From the NCBI GenBank assembly GCA_023144635.1, contig JAGLFH010000001.1, positions 25,066 through 89,065 of the forward strand: a stretch of 64,000 nucleotides of DNA, in the 5' to 3' direction. The notes under the pieces are model-generated. The model was not told the origin of the DNA. It did not search any database and saw nothing but the letters and a program-made list of their open reading frames with translations. A program made the translations under genes and the position numbers. Origin of the DNA: Candidatus Auribacterota bacterium (GTDB taxonomy: Bacteria > Auribacterota > JAFGBW01 > JAFGJP01). Of this stretch, positions 8,109-15,302 are shown piece by piece. Within the stretch, counting starts at the first letter, position 1. Every line of letters starts with the position of its first letter.

Positions 8109-9797
8109 TTATTTTTCTATTTTTATTAAAACGCCTTCTATATGCTGTATCCCGGTATCAAATAATATTTCATACTTAAATGAAAGAGCTTCAAGAGATG
8201 CAGCGTAATTTTTGCGTGTAAACAAAAAGATGTTGTTATATCCTTTTGGAGAAATGTCTTTTATTTCTTCTAATTTAAGCAGCGGTTCGATTTTTCTTCC
8301 ACTGTAATATATAAGGTCTTCAGGGGGTGTGTCAAAAACATATACGGGCTGATTTCCTTTAAGGGTTTTATTCACTTTATTGGCAAAAGTTCTAAGAGAA
8401 CGATGCCGGTTAAAGATAGGAATAATACTATGTATAAAAAAGATGTTTATAATGATCATTACGGTAACTATTGAGTATAAGACTCCGCTAAACTTATTTT
8501 TGTAAAAAAGAAAAAGAAGAAGAGCTCCCGTCAAGACAAGTAACAGTACTATAAGGGATAAAAATATCTGATTTTGTTGAATAATGGCTTCTATTTTTGG
8601 GAACATTATGCGGTCGAACTGTGAAAGGCGAGACTGTATGGTCTGGTAAAGCTTATTTCTTAAGAAGCTGTTTTGAAATATAAAGAACAGACTTCCAAGA
8701 CAAGTGAAAAAAATAGCGTTTAAATAAGTAGAAACCCTGAAAAGCGAAAAAGAATATTCTTTATTTATAACATATGAAAAAAAGTTAGCTGTTATAATGG
8801 CTGCCGGAATATAAAGCGGAAGGATATAAACGCCTCGCTTGCTTTTAGAAATTGAAAAGAATAAAAATACAACAATAACACATGAAAAAGAAAAAAGGTC
8901 TATCTTTGACATTTTCTTTTTTCTGAAAAGTCCTGCCAGGCATCCCGAAAGAAAGAAAAAAGTCCAGGGCATGAACCCGCCTATGAACTGTGTAATAAAG
9001 TAATTGAAAGGTTTTTTATGATCAAAGGCTTTTAAGAACCTGTTCATATTTTGGTTGATAAAAAATTCAGAAACAAAATCCATTCCTTTGGTTATCATTA
9101 AAGCGAAATACCAGCCTCCTCCTAAAAATATAAAAATAAGAATTCCCCATAAATTTAATATCTTAAAAACAAATGAAATATTGCGATCCAGAAGCAGGAA
9201 CAGCAATATGCCCCCAGCAATGATGACTATTCCTGCCGGGCCTTTTGCCAGCACGGCAAGGGCTGAAAAAACGTAAAAAGAAAGAAGATACAGAGATCTT
9301 TGTTTTTTCTGCAGATTTTCATAGAAATTATAGAACCTGAAAAAGATAAGGTATGATATTCCTACAAGGACGGAAAAAAGAGGATCGATCTGTGCTACCC
9401 GTGACATCCATGCAAACTTGTATGTTGTAAGAAAGATAAGGCTCGCAAAAAAGCGGGCTTGATTCGTAATAATCCCGGATAACAAAAAGTAGATGGCAAG
9501 AGCTCCTATAAGAAAAGATAATGATGATGGGAGGCGTGAAGAAAAGACGTTGACTTGTTTTTCTGTTAAAAGGGATGCCATGCATTCTGTCCAGTGAAAG
9601 AGGGGTGGTTTCCATGGAGTAAAAACTCCGTTAAACCGCGGGATAAGAAAATCTCCTGATAGGATCATTTCCTGTGCTATTCTGGCATCACGGGTTTCCC
9701 CTGAGCTCCAGAGATCTCGGTCGGAAATTTTATAAAATGACATAAAAAACCAAATAAGAACAATAAAAGATATTTCGATAATAAAATGTTTTTTCAT
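8109..9797 (-). CDS. GT39-type membrane glycosyltransferase (ArnT/PMT-like)
   Basis: A 562-residue polytopic inner-membrane protein with about 11-12 hydrophobic segments. The first periplasmic loop carries ETRDARIAQEMILSGDFLIP and KPPLFHW, matching the ArnT/PMT family in which an acidic residue of this loop is catalytic. Such enzymes move a sugar from a polyprenyl-phosphate donor to lipid A or protein outside the membrane. The C-terminal 120 residues form a soluble periplasmic domain (YVFDTPPEDLIYYSGRK), as in ArnT. The acceptor is unknown. It stands alone on the minus strand between repeats. Confidence 0.82.
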   Translation of the reverse strand: MKKHFIIEISFIVLIWFFMSFYKISDRDLWSSGETRDARIAQEMILSGDFLIPRFNGVFTPWKPPLFHWTECMASLLTEKQVNVFSSRLPSSLSFLIGALAIYFLLSGIITNQARFFASLIFLTTYKFAWMSRVAQIDPLFSVLVGISYLIFFRFYNFYENLQKKQRSLYLLSFYVFSALAVLAKGPAGIVIIAGGILLFLLLDRNISFVFKILNLWGILIFIFLGGGWYFALMITKGMDFVSEFFINQNMNRFLKAFDHKKPFNYFITQFIGGFMPWTFFFLSGCLAGLFRKKKMSKIDLFSFSCVIVVFLFFSISKSKRGVYILPLYIPAAIITANFFSYVINKEYSFSLFRVSTYLNAIFFTCLGSLFFIFQNSFLRNKLYQTIQSRLSQFDRIMFPKIEAIIQQNQIFLSLIVLLLVLTGALLLFLFYKNKFSGVLYSIVTVMIIINIFFIHSIIPIFNRHRSLRTFANKVNKTLKGNQPVYVFDTPPEDLIYYSGRKIEPLLKLEEIKDISPKGYNNIFLFTRKNYAASLEALSFKYEILFDTGIQHIEGVLIKIEK

Positions 9798-9845
9798 ATA
9801 TGATTTTTAATGGAATAAGTTCTTATGTGCTTTTGCATTCAAGCT

Positions 9846-9872
9846 AAATAAAAAAATACGCCCTGTTGGATT
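9846..9872. repeat. att-like direct repeat of the tRNA-Lys 3' end (distal copy)
   Basis: These 27 nt match 10151-10178 except for one A in the poly-A run; the right copy covers the last 15 nt of tRNA-Lys and its 3' flank. A duplicated tRNA 3' end is the classic product of site-specific integration. The 300-nt interval 9873-10150 has no credible gene. It holds a third copy of the structured repeat and a GGCGGATCCGCC palindrome. Confidence 0.5.
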
Positions 9873-9909
9873 ATTCGCGGCATCGTGCCGCTCACCCTTT
9901 TGATAAACG

Positions 9910-10015
9910 ATAAAATCACATCTACTTCGTTAAGCTTTAAATCAGACTCCTCACTGTATGAAAAAATACACCTTCGTCGTCTTCTTTTGCTTGCCTCGTA
10001 TATGCGGTTTTCTCA
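9910..10015. repeat. Structured repeat element, diverged copy 3
   Basis: It shares CTTCGTTAAG, the TGTATgaaaaaATACA hairpin, ACCTTCGTCGTC and TTGCTTGCCTCGT with the copies at 7684-7839 and 7884-8042, with more substitutions. It lies inside the interval bounded by the tRNA-Lys 3'-end repeats. Confidence 0.55.
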
Positions 10016-10078
10016 TTCATCACATACCGGGCTGTCACGCTTTAGCGTGCCATTCAAACGCTTGTTTTTGCATCTCCG

Positions 10079-10112
10079 CCAGAAGGGAGGGCGGATCCGC
10101 CTTCTGAGGACA
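10079..10112. repeat. Imperfect GGCGGATCCGCC palindrome
   Basis: CAGAAGGGAGGGCGGATCCG and its imperfect complement form a hairpin around the core GGCGGATCCGCC. The same core is the centre of the perfect 32-nt palindrome at 19281-19312, so the two are probably members of one dispersed palindrome family. Confidence 0.45.
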
Positions 10113-10150
10113 TGCCGCGTTTGTCGAACCACAAGGTTCTCATCCAACAG

Positions 10151-10178
10151 AAATAAAAAAAAATACGCCCTGTTGGAT
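10151..10178. repeat. att-like direct repeat overlapping the tRNA-Lys 3' end
   Basis: Matches 9846-9872 with one extra A. On the minus strand it covers the tRNA-Lys acceptor 3' half and part of the T arm, ending in a downstream T run that could also serve as the tRNA terminator. Confidence 0.5.
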
Positions 10179-10236
10179 TCGAACCAACGACCCATTGATT
10201 AAGAGTCAATTGCTCTACCAACTGAGCTAAGGGCGC
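10164..10236 (-). tRNA. tRNA-Lys(CTT)
   Basis: Minus-strand cloverleaf of 73 nt: acceptor GCGCCCT/AGGGCGT (first pair G-U), D arm GCTCAGTTGGTAGAGC, anticodon arm ATTGA-CTCTTAA-TCAAT with anticodon CTT, and T arm GTTGGTTCGAATCCAAC. The 3' flank is a T run, so CCA is not encoded and must be added after transcription. Confidence 0.95.
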
Positions 10237-10420
10237 ATTTATAAACGTGTTTAGTTATTAGTGTTTCGTAAATTGAGCACTTCCGCCTTCGCAAAGCTAC
10301 AGCGAGACAGGTCGTGCAATTATATTAAAAACGAAAAGCAGTTAATAGTTTTTTCAATAATATATATTTTTTTCCTCATACGAACCACGAATCACTATTC
10401 GCGAGAAACGATTTTTTTAC

Positions 10421-10498
10421 TGGGGTGAGCGACGGGATTTGAACCCGCGAAAACTTGAGTCACAGTCAAGTGTCTTAGACCGCTAGACAACGCCCACC
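10421..10498 (-). tRNA. tRNA-His(GTG)
   Basis: Minus-strand cloverleaf. Acceptor GTGGGCG/CGCTCAC with the extra 5' G (position -1) opposite C73, the tRNA-His identity pair. The anticodon arm CTTGA-CTGTGAC-TCAAG gives GTG; the T arm is CGGGTTCAAATCCCG. CCA is encoded at 10421-10423, unlike in the neighbouring tRNA-Lys. The remainder of the 10237-10622 gap shows no gene. Confidence 0.96.
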
Positions 10499-10622
10499 AC
10501 GTAAAAGGGAATATGTTAATTGATAATATTCTATTTTGCAATATTTTTTTCCTTGCGGGTAAATGAAATTAACCTATAATGACCTAATATAAATTATGCT
10601 AAATGATAAGACAGGAGGGCTT

Positions 10623-11012
10623 ATGAGTATAAAAAAGAAGGTTTTAGTTGTTGATGATGAACCTGAAATAGTCATTCTCGTTAAATCAAGGCTTGAAGCT
10701 AATGGATTTGAGGCCATTGGTGCCGATAATGGAAAGGAAGCTATTGAGAAAGCTTTAACAGAGAATCCTGATATTATTCTCCTTGATCTTTTAATGCCTG
10801 TAATGGATGGATATGAAGCTATGAATCATTTAAAAAAACATGAAGAGACAAAAGATATTCCTATTATTCTTTTTACAGCTGCTCCTCCTGAAAAAGTCAT
10901 TAAAAAAGGTGATGATACGATGAATGCTATTGATTTTGTTATGAAGCCATTTGATGATGGTGCATTATCAACGCTTCTTAAAAGGGTAAAACAGATTACT
11001 AACTGCGACTGA
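10623..11012 (+). CDS. Single-domain response regulator (CheY-like receiver)
   Basis: A 129-residue lone receiver domain: acidic pocket VVDDEPE, phospho-acceptor Asp in IILLDLLMPVMDG, the conserved Thr in FTAAPP and Lys in MKPFDD are all present, so it should be phosphorylatable. There is no output domain; it would act by protein contact or as a phosphorelay step. I start at ATG 10623, four nt after AGGAGG, rather than at an upstream in-frame ATG at 10596. No kinase gene is adjacent. It is followed after 31 nt by the NYN gene. Confidence 0.9.
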   Translation: MSIKKKVLVVDDEPEIVILVKSRLEANGFEAIGADNGKEAIEKALTENPDIILLDLLMPVMDGYEAMNHLKKHEETKDIPIILFTAAPPEKVIKKGDDTMNAIDFVMKPFDDGALSTLLKRVKQITNCD

Positions 11013-11043
11013 GATAACAGTTTTATAAGAAAAGAGTTTTTTT

Positions 11044-11598
11044 ATGAAATGTGATGTAAGTGAAAAAGCATTATTAGATCAAAGAATAGGTATTTTTGTT
11101 GATGTTCAGAATCTTTTCTATTCTGCAAAAACTATTCATCATTCGAAAATAAATTTTGAAAAACTTCTACAGATAATTCTTAAAGGAAGAAAATTGATAA
11201 GAGCAATTGCCTATATTGTTCAAAAGGGAGAGGATCATCAACAGGCTTTTATCGATGTTTTAAAGCGCCTTGGTTATGAGGTTAGATCTAAAGATTTAAG
11301 AGTACGGGCAGATGGTACAGCTAAAGGGGACTGGGATATGGGAATAGCTATTGATACCATGTCTTTGGTAAATAAGCTGGATACTGTTGTACTGGTTTCA
11401 GGTGACGGAGACTTTGCACCTCTTGTTGAGATGTTAAAAGCCAACGGCTGCCGTGTTGAAGTCTATTCTTTTCCGGAAAGTACTTCAAATGATCTTATAG
11501 TTGCTGCAACAAGCTATAAAGCAATTGAAGAGACCATATTGCTTAAGCAGAATTCTAATTCTGGCAAAGAAAAGAAATATAAAAAAAATAAAAAATAG
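11044..11598 (+). CDS. NYN-domain (PIN-like) nuclease family protein
   Basis: A 184-residue LabA/COG1432-type NYN protein: IGIFVDVQNLFYSAK holds the first acidic residue, KGDWDMGIAID the second group and VLVSGDGDFAPLVEMLK the third, the metal-binding Asp set of PIN-like nucleases. The C-terminus is a short Lys/Asn tail. Members are thought to act on RNA, but the target here is unknown. Its position right after a lone receiver gene suggests co-expression. Confidence 0.85.
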   Translation: MKCDVSEKALLDQRIGIFVDVQNLFYSAKTIHHSKINFEKLLQIILKGRKLIRAIAYIVQKGEDHQQAFIDVLKRLGYEVRSKDLRVRADGTAKGDWDMGIAIDTMSLVNKLDTVVLVSGDGDFAPLVEMLKANGCRVEVYSFPESTSNDLIVAATSYKAIEETILLKQNSNSGKEKKYKKNKK

Positions 11599-11644
11599 TT
11601 TTTAGCAGTATACCTGATGAACTTCCATGAAGATGAGGATTAAA

Positions 11645-13171
11645 ATGTCTGAAAAGAGAAGTGCGTGGAAATCAAATCTTGGTTTTTTATTGGCTGCTGT
11701 AGGATCTGCAATTGGTCTTGGTAATATATGGCGTTTCGGCTATATGGCACATGAATATGGAGGAAGTGCTTTTCTTATTCCTTATTTTACAGCTCTTTTA
11801 GTGGCTGGCATACCGATCATGCTTCTTGAATATGCTTTAGGACATAGAGAAAAGGGCTCTCCGCCGTTAAGCTTTGCAAAAATAAGTGAAGGATGGGAAT
11901 GGATTGGCTGGTTTATGCCGATAGTAGCTATGTTCGGCATAATGCTTTATTATTCGGTTGTGATCGGCTGGTGCATTAATTACTTTTTTTATTCGTTTGA
12001 TCTAAAATGGGGTGCAGATACTGAGAGTTTTTTCTTTAATACTTTTCTTGAAATAAGTGACTCGCCGACCAGTTTTGGCGGTATTAGGATACCAATTGTA
12101 ACTTCAACACTGTTTGTTTGGTTTATATGCTGGGTGATATGTTATCGAGATGTGAGTCATGGTATTGAAAAGGCATGTATTATATTTATGCCACTTTTAT
12201 TTATACTTACACTATTTCTTGTTTTATGGTCTCTTAACCTTGATGGGGCCGGTATAGCTGTTTGGGAGCATTACCTAAAACCTGACTGGCAAAAGATAGC
12301 TTCCTGGAAAGTCTGGACTGCAGCATTCAGCCAGATGTTTTTTACGTTATCACTGGGTTTTGGAATAATGATTACTTATGCAAGTTATTTGCCGGAAAAA
12401 ACAAATATAACAAAAAATGCTTTTATGACATCGATCATCAACTGTGTCTATTCGCTTATTGCTGGAACAATTGTTTTTGCTACCATTGGTTTTATGGCAA
12501 AAGCTCAAGGTGCTGAATTTGCAGAAGTAATTAAATCAGGCCCTCAGCTGGCATTTGTTGTTTATCCAAAAGCAATATCGCTTCTCCCTGCTTTTAATGA
12601 ATTATTCGGAATAATGTTTTTTTTAGTTCTTGTTATTGCAGGGATATCATCTGGAATATCACTAATTGAAGCATTTGTATGTGCGATTACTGATAAGTTC
12701 AGCTTTAACAGAAAAAAAACAGTTACTGTCGTGTGTATAATAGGTTTTTTAGGCAGTACTATTTTTACGACAAGATCAGGACTTTTATTATTAGATATTG
12801 TTGATCATTTTATTACAAATTACGGTCTTGTTGCAGGCGGAATACTTGAATGTATTATAATAGGGTGGGTACTTAAATCAGAAGTGCTAAGAAAGCATGT
12901 TAATGAGACAGGTACTATAAAGGTCAATTTTATATGGGATATATTAATACGCTATATAACACCTGGCGTACTCCTTATAATTTTATTCATAACATTGAAG
13001 ACAGATTTAGCAAATAATTACGAAGGATATCATACAGACCATCTTCTTATTTTCGGAGTTAATTGGCTTTTAATTTCGCTTATTGTTGCTGTTGTTCTTA
13101 CTTTTTATCCATGGAAGCCGGAGAAACTTAAAAGGGAACATCTGCCGGAAGAAGACGAGCTGCTGGTTTAA
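11645..13171 (+). CDS. Sodium:neurotransmitter-type symporter (NSS family)
   Basis: A 508-residue inner-membrane transporter with about 12 transmembrane helices. The family signature is at the start: WKSNLGFLLAAVGSAIGLGN then IWRFGYMAHEYGGSAFLIPY, the unwound TM1 that binds Na+ and substrate. It is expected to import amino acids with Na+; the specific substrate cannot be read. ATG 11645 is preceded by GAGG at 7 nt; an in-frame ATG at 11627 lacks a site. The gene ends before a bidirectional terminator. Confidence 0.92.
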   Translation: MSEKRSAWKSNLGFLLAAVGSAIGLGNIWRFGYMAHEYGGSAFLIPYFTALLVAGIPIMLLEYALGHREKGSPPLSFAKISEGWEWIGWFMPIVAMFGIMLYYSVVIGWCINYFFYSFDLKWGADTESFFFNTFLEISDSPTSFGGIRIPIVTSTLFVWFICWVICYRDVSHGIEKACIIFMPLLFILTLFLVLWSLNLDGAGIAVWEHYLKPDWQKIASWKVWTAAFSQMFFTLSLGFGIMITYASYLPEKTNITKNAFMTSIINCVYSLIAGTIVFATIGFMAKAQGAEFAEVIKSGPQLAFVVYPKAISLLPAFNELFGIMFFLVLVIAGISSGISLIEAFVCAITDKFSFNRKKTVTVVCIIGFLGSTIFTTRSGLLLLDIVDHFITNYGLVAGGILECIIIGWVLKSEVLRKHVNETGTIKVNFIWDILIRYITPGVLLIILFITLKTDLANNYEGYHTDHLLIFGVNWLLISLIVAVVLTFYPWKPEKLKREHLPEEDELLV

Positions 13172-13260
13172 ATGTGGGTTAGCCACAGAGGCTCTAAGAC
13201 ACAAAGAGAAGTTAAATTTTCATGTATATAACTGCATGCATAACATGATAGGTTTTATAC

Positions 13261-13293
13261 AAAAAAGGCGCCTGAGAACCAAGCGCCTTTTTT
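13261..13293. terminator. Bidirectional Rho-independent terminator
   Basis: AAAAAAGGCGC, an 11-nt loop, then GCGCCTTTTTTT. The GC stem flanked by an A run on one side and a T run on the other can stop transcription from both the symporter gene (plus) and the repeat-protein gene at 13327 (minus). Confidence 0.85.
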
Positions 13294-13326
13294 TCCTACT
13301 GTAACCTGACTAAGGGAAAATCGGGT

Positions 13327-14949
13327 TTACATTAACCCATATTCTGCGGCTATTTTGTTTATTTTTCCTCTAGCAGCAACAGCAGGTTTCCAGAACCAGC
13401 CTTTAGCATCCCAGCATTGGGAATAAAAATAAGTATCAACAAGCGTCCTGTATGATTCAAGAGCCTTTTTGTGATCTTTTTTTGCAAGATATGCTTCACC
13501 CATTATGAAATAACAGGTGCCTATGTCATTGAGAGCCCAATTATCAAAAGCTTTTTCTTTTGATGCATAGCTATCAAGTTTTGACTGCATTTTTTCTGCT
13601 GTTTTTCTATACAGCTGGATACATTTTCTTGTAAAAACAAGAACTTCATCATAGTTTCCAGCATCAAGTGCCTGCCATGCTTTAGTTGTAAGTGTCTGAG
13701 ATGTATAATCACCGAAATCTATGCCTGTTTCCATTAAAAGCATCTGATCCTTGGATGCTTCCGATGGTCTCCAGAACCATCCCTGTACATCATAAGTCTG
13801 AGCATAGGTGTATTTATCCATGATTTTATTGTAGACCTTTTTTGCTTCATTATTCTGCCCCTGTATGTAGTGGGATCTACCTAAGATGAAAAGACATGTA
13901 CCAACATCATTAAGAGCCCAATAATCAAACTCTTTACCTTCTTCAGCAAAGTTTTTTAAAGAAGCCTGCATTTCATCAGCTTTTTTTCCATACAGCTGTA
14001 CACATTTATTTACATAGGTCTCGACATCTTTGTACTTTCCTGCTGAAAATGATTCCCATGCTTTTCCGGTTAGTGCTTCTGATGTCATGTTACCGAAATC
14101 AACACCGGACTCTATACTTACGATCTGATCTTTTGCACCTTGAGAAACTTTCCAGAACCATCCTTTTACATCCCAGCACTGTGAAAAGCCATAATCATCA
14201 ATAATATTTTTTAAGACTTTTTTGGCTTCGTCTTTTTTGCCCTGCTGAGCAAGAGCCTTGGCTTTTACAAAAAGAGATGTACCAACATCATTAAGAGCCC
14301 AGTAATCAAAAGCTTTTTCTTTTGATGCAAAGTCAGTTAAAGTTGATTGTTGTTCTTTTGCTGTCTTTTCAAAAAGATCAAGGCATTTATCTACATAGAT
14401 TTCAACTTTGTCAAATTCTTCTTTTTCAAGAGATTCCCATGCCTTTTTGGTCAGTGTTTCTGATGTGTAATTACCAAAATCAACATTTTTTTCCATTCCC
14501 ATGATCTGATCATTTGCTGCATCAGCCATTTTCCAGAACCAGCCGTTGCTGTCCCAGCATTGACCATAGCGATAATTCTTTATAATATCTTCAAAAACTT
14601 TTTTTGCCTCATCTTTTTTGCCCTGTTCACGAAGAGATTTTCCCTTGATAAAAAGGCAAGTAGCTACATCATTTAATGCCCAGTAATTGTTTGCTTCATC
14701 ACTTGGCGGGAAATTTGTTAAAGACGCTTGCTGTTCAAGAGCCTTTTTTGAAAAAACAGATACGCATTTATCTACATATGCACTTACGCCAGCATAATCT
14801 TTGGTCTGCAGTGCTGACCATGATTTTGCTGTTAATGTCTTTGTAGACCCGTCACCGAAGTTGTATTCTCCGGCAAATGAATTACCGGTTAATATGAGTG
14901 AAAAAATAACCAGTAAACCTGTTAATATGTTTAATTTAGTACTCCGCAT
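13327..14949 (-). CDS. Secreted four-repeat protein, paralogue 1
   Basis: 540 residues from ATG 14949 (GGAGG 8-9 nt upstream; an upstream in-frame ATG at 14973 overlaps an operator palindrome). A Sec signal peptide (KLNILTGLLVIFSLILTGNS, then FAGEY) precedes four repeats of about 125 residues. Each repeat has LTxKAWxxL, a YxxKCIxLYxKxAxxxQxxL helix pair, YWALNDVGTCxFI, AKKVYxxIxxxY and QCWDxxGWFWKxxxAAKDQ. The helical hairpins look TPR-like, but the Trp-rich GWFW and ALNDV motifs are distinctive. Exported, probably periplasmic. Two paralogues follow upstream on the same strand. Function unknown; a carbohydrate-linked role is suggested only by the LacI-type operators and the sugar ABC transporter nearby. 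Confidence 0.8.
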   Translation of the reverse strand: MRSTKLNILTGLLVIFSLILTGNSFAGEYNFGDGSTKTLTAKSWSALQTKDYAGVSAYVDKCVSVFSKKALEQQASLTNFPPSDEANNYWALNDVATCLFIKGKSLREQGKKDEAKKVFEDIIKNYRYGQCWDSNGWFWKMADAANDQIMGMEKNVDFGNYTSETLTKKAWESLEKEEFDKVEIYVDKCLDLFEKTAKEQQSTLTDFASKEKAFDYWALNDVGTSLFVKAKALAQQGKKDEAKKVLKNIIDDYGFSQCWDVKGWFWKVSQGAKDQIVSIESGVDFGNMTSEALTGKAWESFSAGKYKDVETYVNKCVQLYGKKADEMQASLKNFAEEGKEFDYWALNDVGTCLFILGRSHYIQGQNNEAKKVYNKIMDKYTYAQTYDVQGWFWRPSEASKDQMLLMETGIDFGDYTSQTLTTKAWQALDAGNYDEVLVFTRKCIQLYRKTAEKMQSKLDSYASKEKAFDNWALNDIGTCYFIMGEAYLAKKDHKKALESYRTLVDTYFYSQCWDAKGWFWKPAVAARGKINKIAAEYGLM

Positions 14950-14968
14950 TATGAATTCCTCCTTTTTA

Positions 14969-14982
14969 TGCAAGCGATTGCA
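14969..14982. promoter_or_regulatory. LacI-type operator palindrome 1
   Basis: TGCAAGCGATTGCA, an even-length pseudo-palindrome with central CG as in LacI-family operators. It ends 20 nt before the ATG of paralogue 1, just upstream of its ribosome binding site. Confidence 0.6.
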
Positions 14983-15006
14983 TTTATTTTTAAAGAATTT
15001 GTGTTT

Positions 15007-15075
15007 TTATGCAAGCGATTGCAAGTTCATTAAAAAAATATTAAAACTGCAAGTTTTTTTAAGTTTTTGTTTCAT
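15007..15075 (-). CDS. Possible 22-codon leader peptide
   Basis: ATG at 15075 follows AAGGA at 7 nt and a longer AAGGAGGTGATC that is fully complementary to the usual 16S rRNA 3' end. The predicted peptide is MKQKLKKTCSFNIFLMNLQ plus three residues (SLA). Its last codons and stop overlap operator palindrome 2. A similar decoded stretch (NFNIFFKSLQSLA then stop) occurs at the second operator pair without an ATG. It may be a translated leader or chance coding over a duplicated regulatory module. Confidence 0.25.
   Translation of the reverse strand: MKQKLKKTCSFNIFLMNLQSLA
15010..15023. promoter_or_regulatory. LacI-type operator palindrome 2
   Basis: TGCAAGCGATTGCA, 41 nt from palindrome 1, about four helical turns, so both would face the same side of the DNA. 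Confidence 0.6.
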
Positions 15076-15184
15076 ATTGATTTCCTTAGATCACCTCCTT
15101 AAAAATTGTTAAATTGTTCAAAGCTTCTGGGTTCTGGTAAAACAACTAACTTACTATGTATATCATCCTCCTTTTGCTATTTGG

Positions 15185-15198
15185 TGCAAGCGTTTGCA
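15185..15198. promoter_or_regulatory. LacI-type operator palindrome 3
   Basis: TGCAAGCGTTTGCA. Together with palindrome 4 it repeats the layout of palindromes 1 and 2, again 41 nt apart, with similar sequence between them. A GGAGG site near 15170 on the minus strand follows it but no gene does, which suggests the remnant of a lost paralogue. Confidence 0.55.
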
Positions 15199-15225
15199 TA
15201 TATTCCTAAAGGACTTGTGTTTTTA

Positions 15226-15239
15226 TGCAAGCGATTGCA
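15226..15239. promoter_or_regulatory. LacI-type operator palindrome 4
   Basis: TGCAAGCGATTGCA, in the gap between the stop of paralogue 2 (15303) and paralogue 1. It is the partner of palindrome 3. Confidence 0.55.
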
Positions 15240-15302
15240 AGCTCTTAAAAAAAATATTGAAATTGCTTGTTGGTTTTTTCTAAACACCTCCTTAAAATAT
15301 AA

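Noticed and set aside
9885..10202. 105-codon frame on the plus strand
   Set aside because: It runs through the structured repeat, the palindrome and antisense to tRNA-Lys, with no ribosome site.
10596..10622. Upstream ATG for the lone receiver at 10623
   Set aside because: It lacks a ribosome site, and AGGAGG sits correctly only for the ATG at 10623.
15088..15100. Fragment of a 16S rRNA 3' end
   Set aside because: GATCACCTCCTT matches the rRNA tail, but only 12 nt; on the minus strand it is simply a perfect ribosome binding site sequence.
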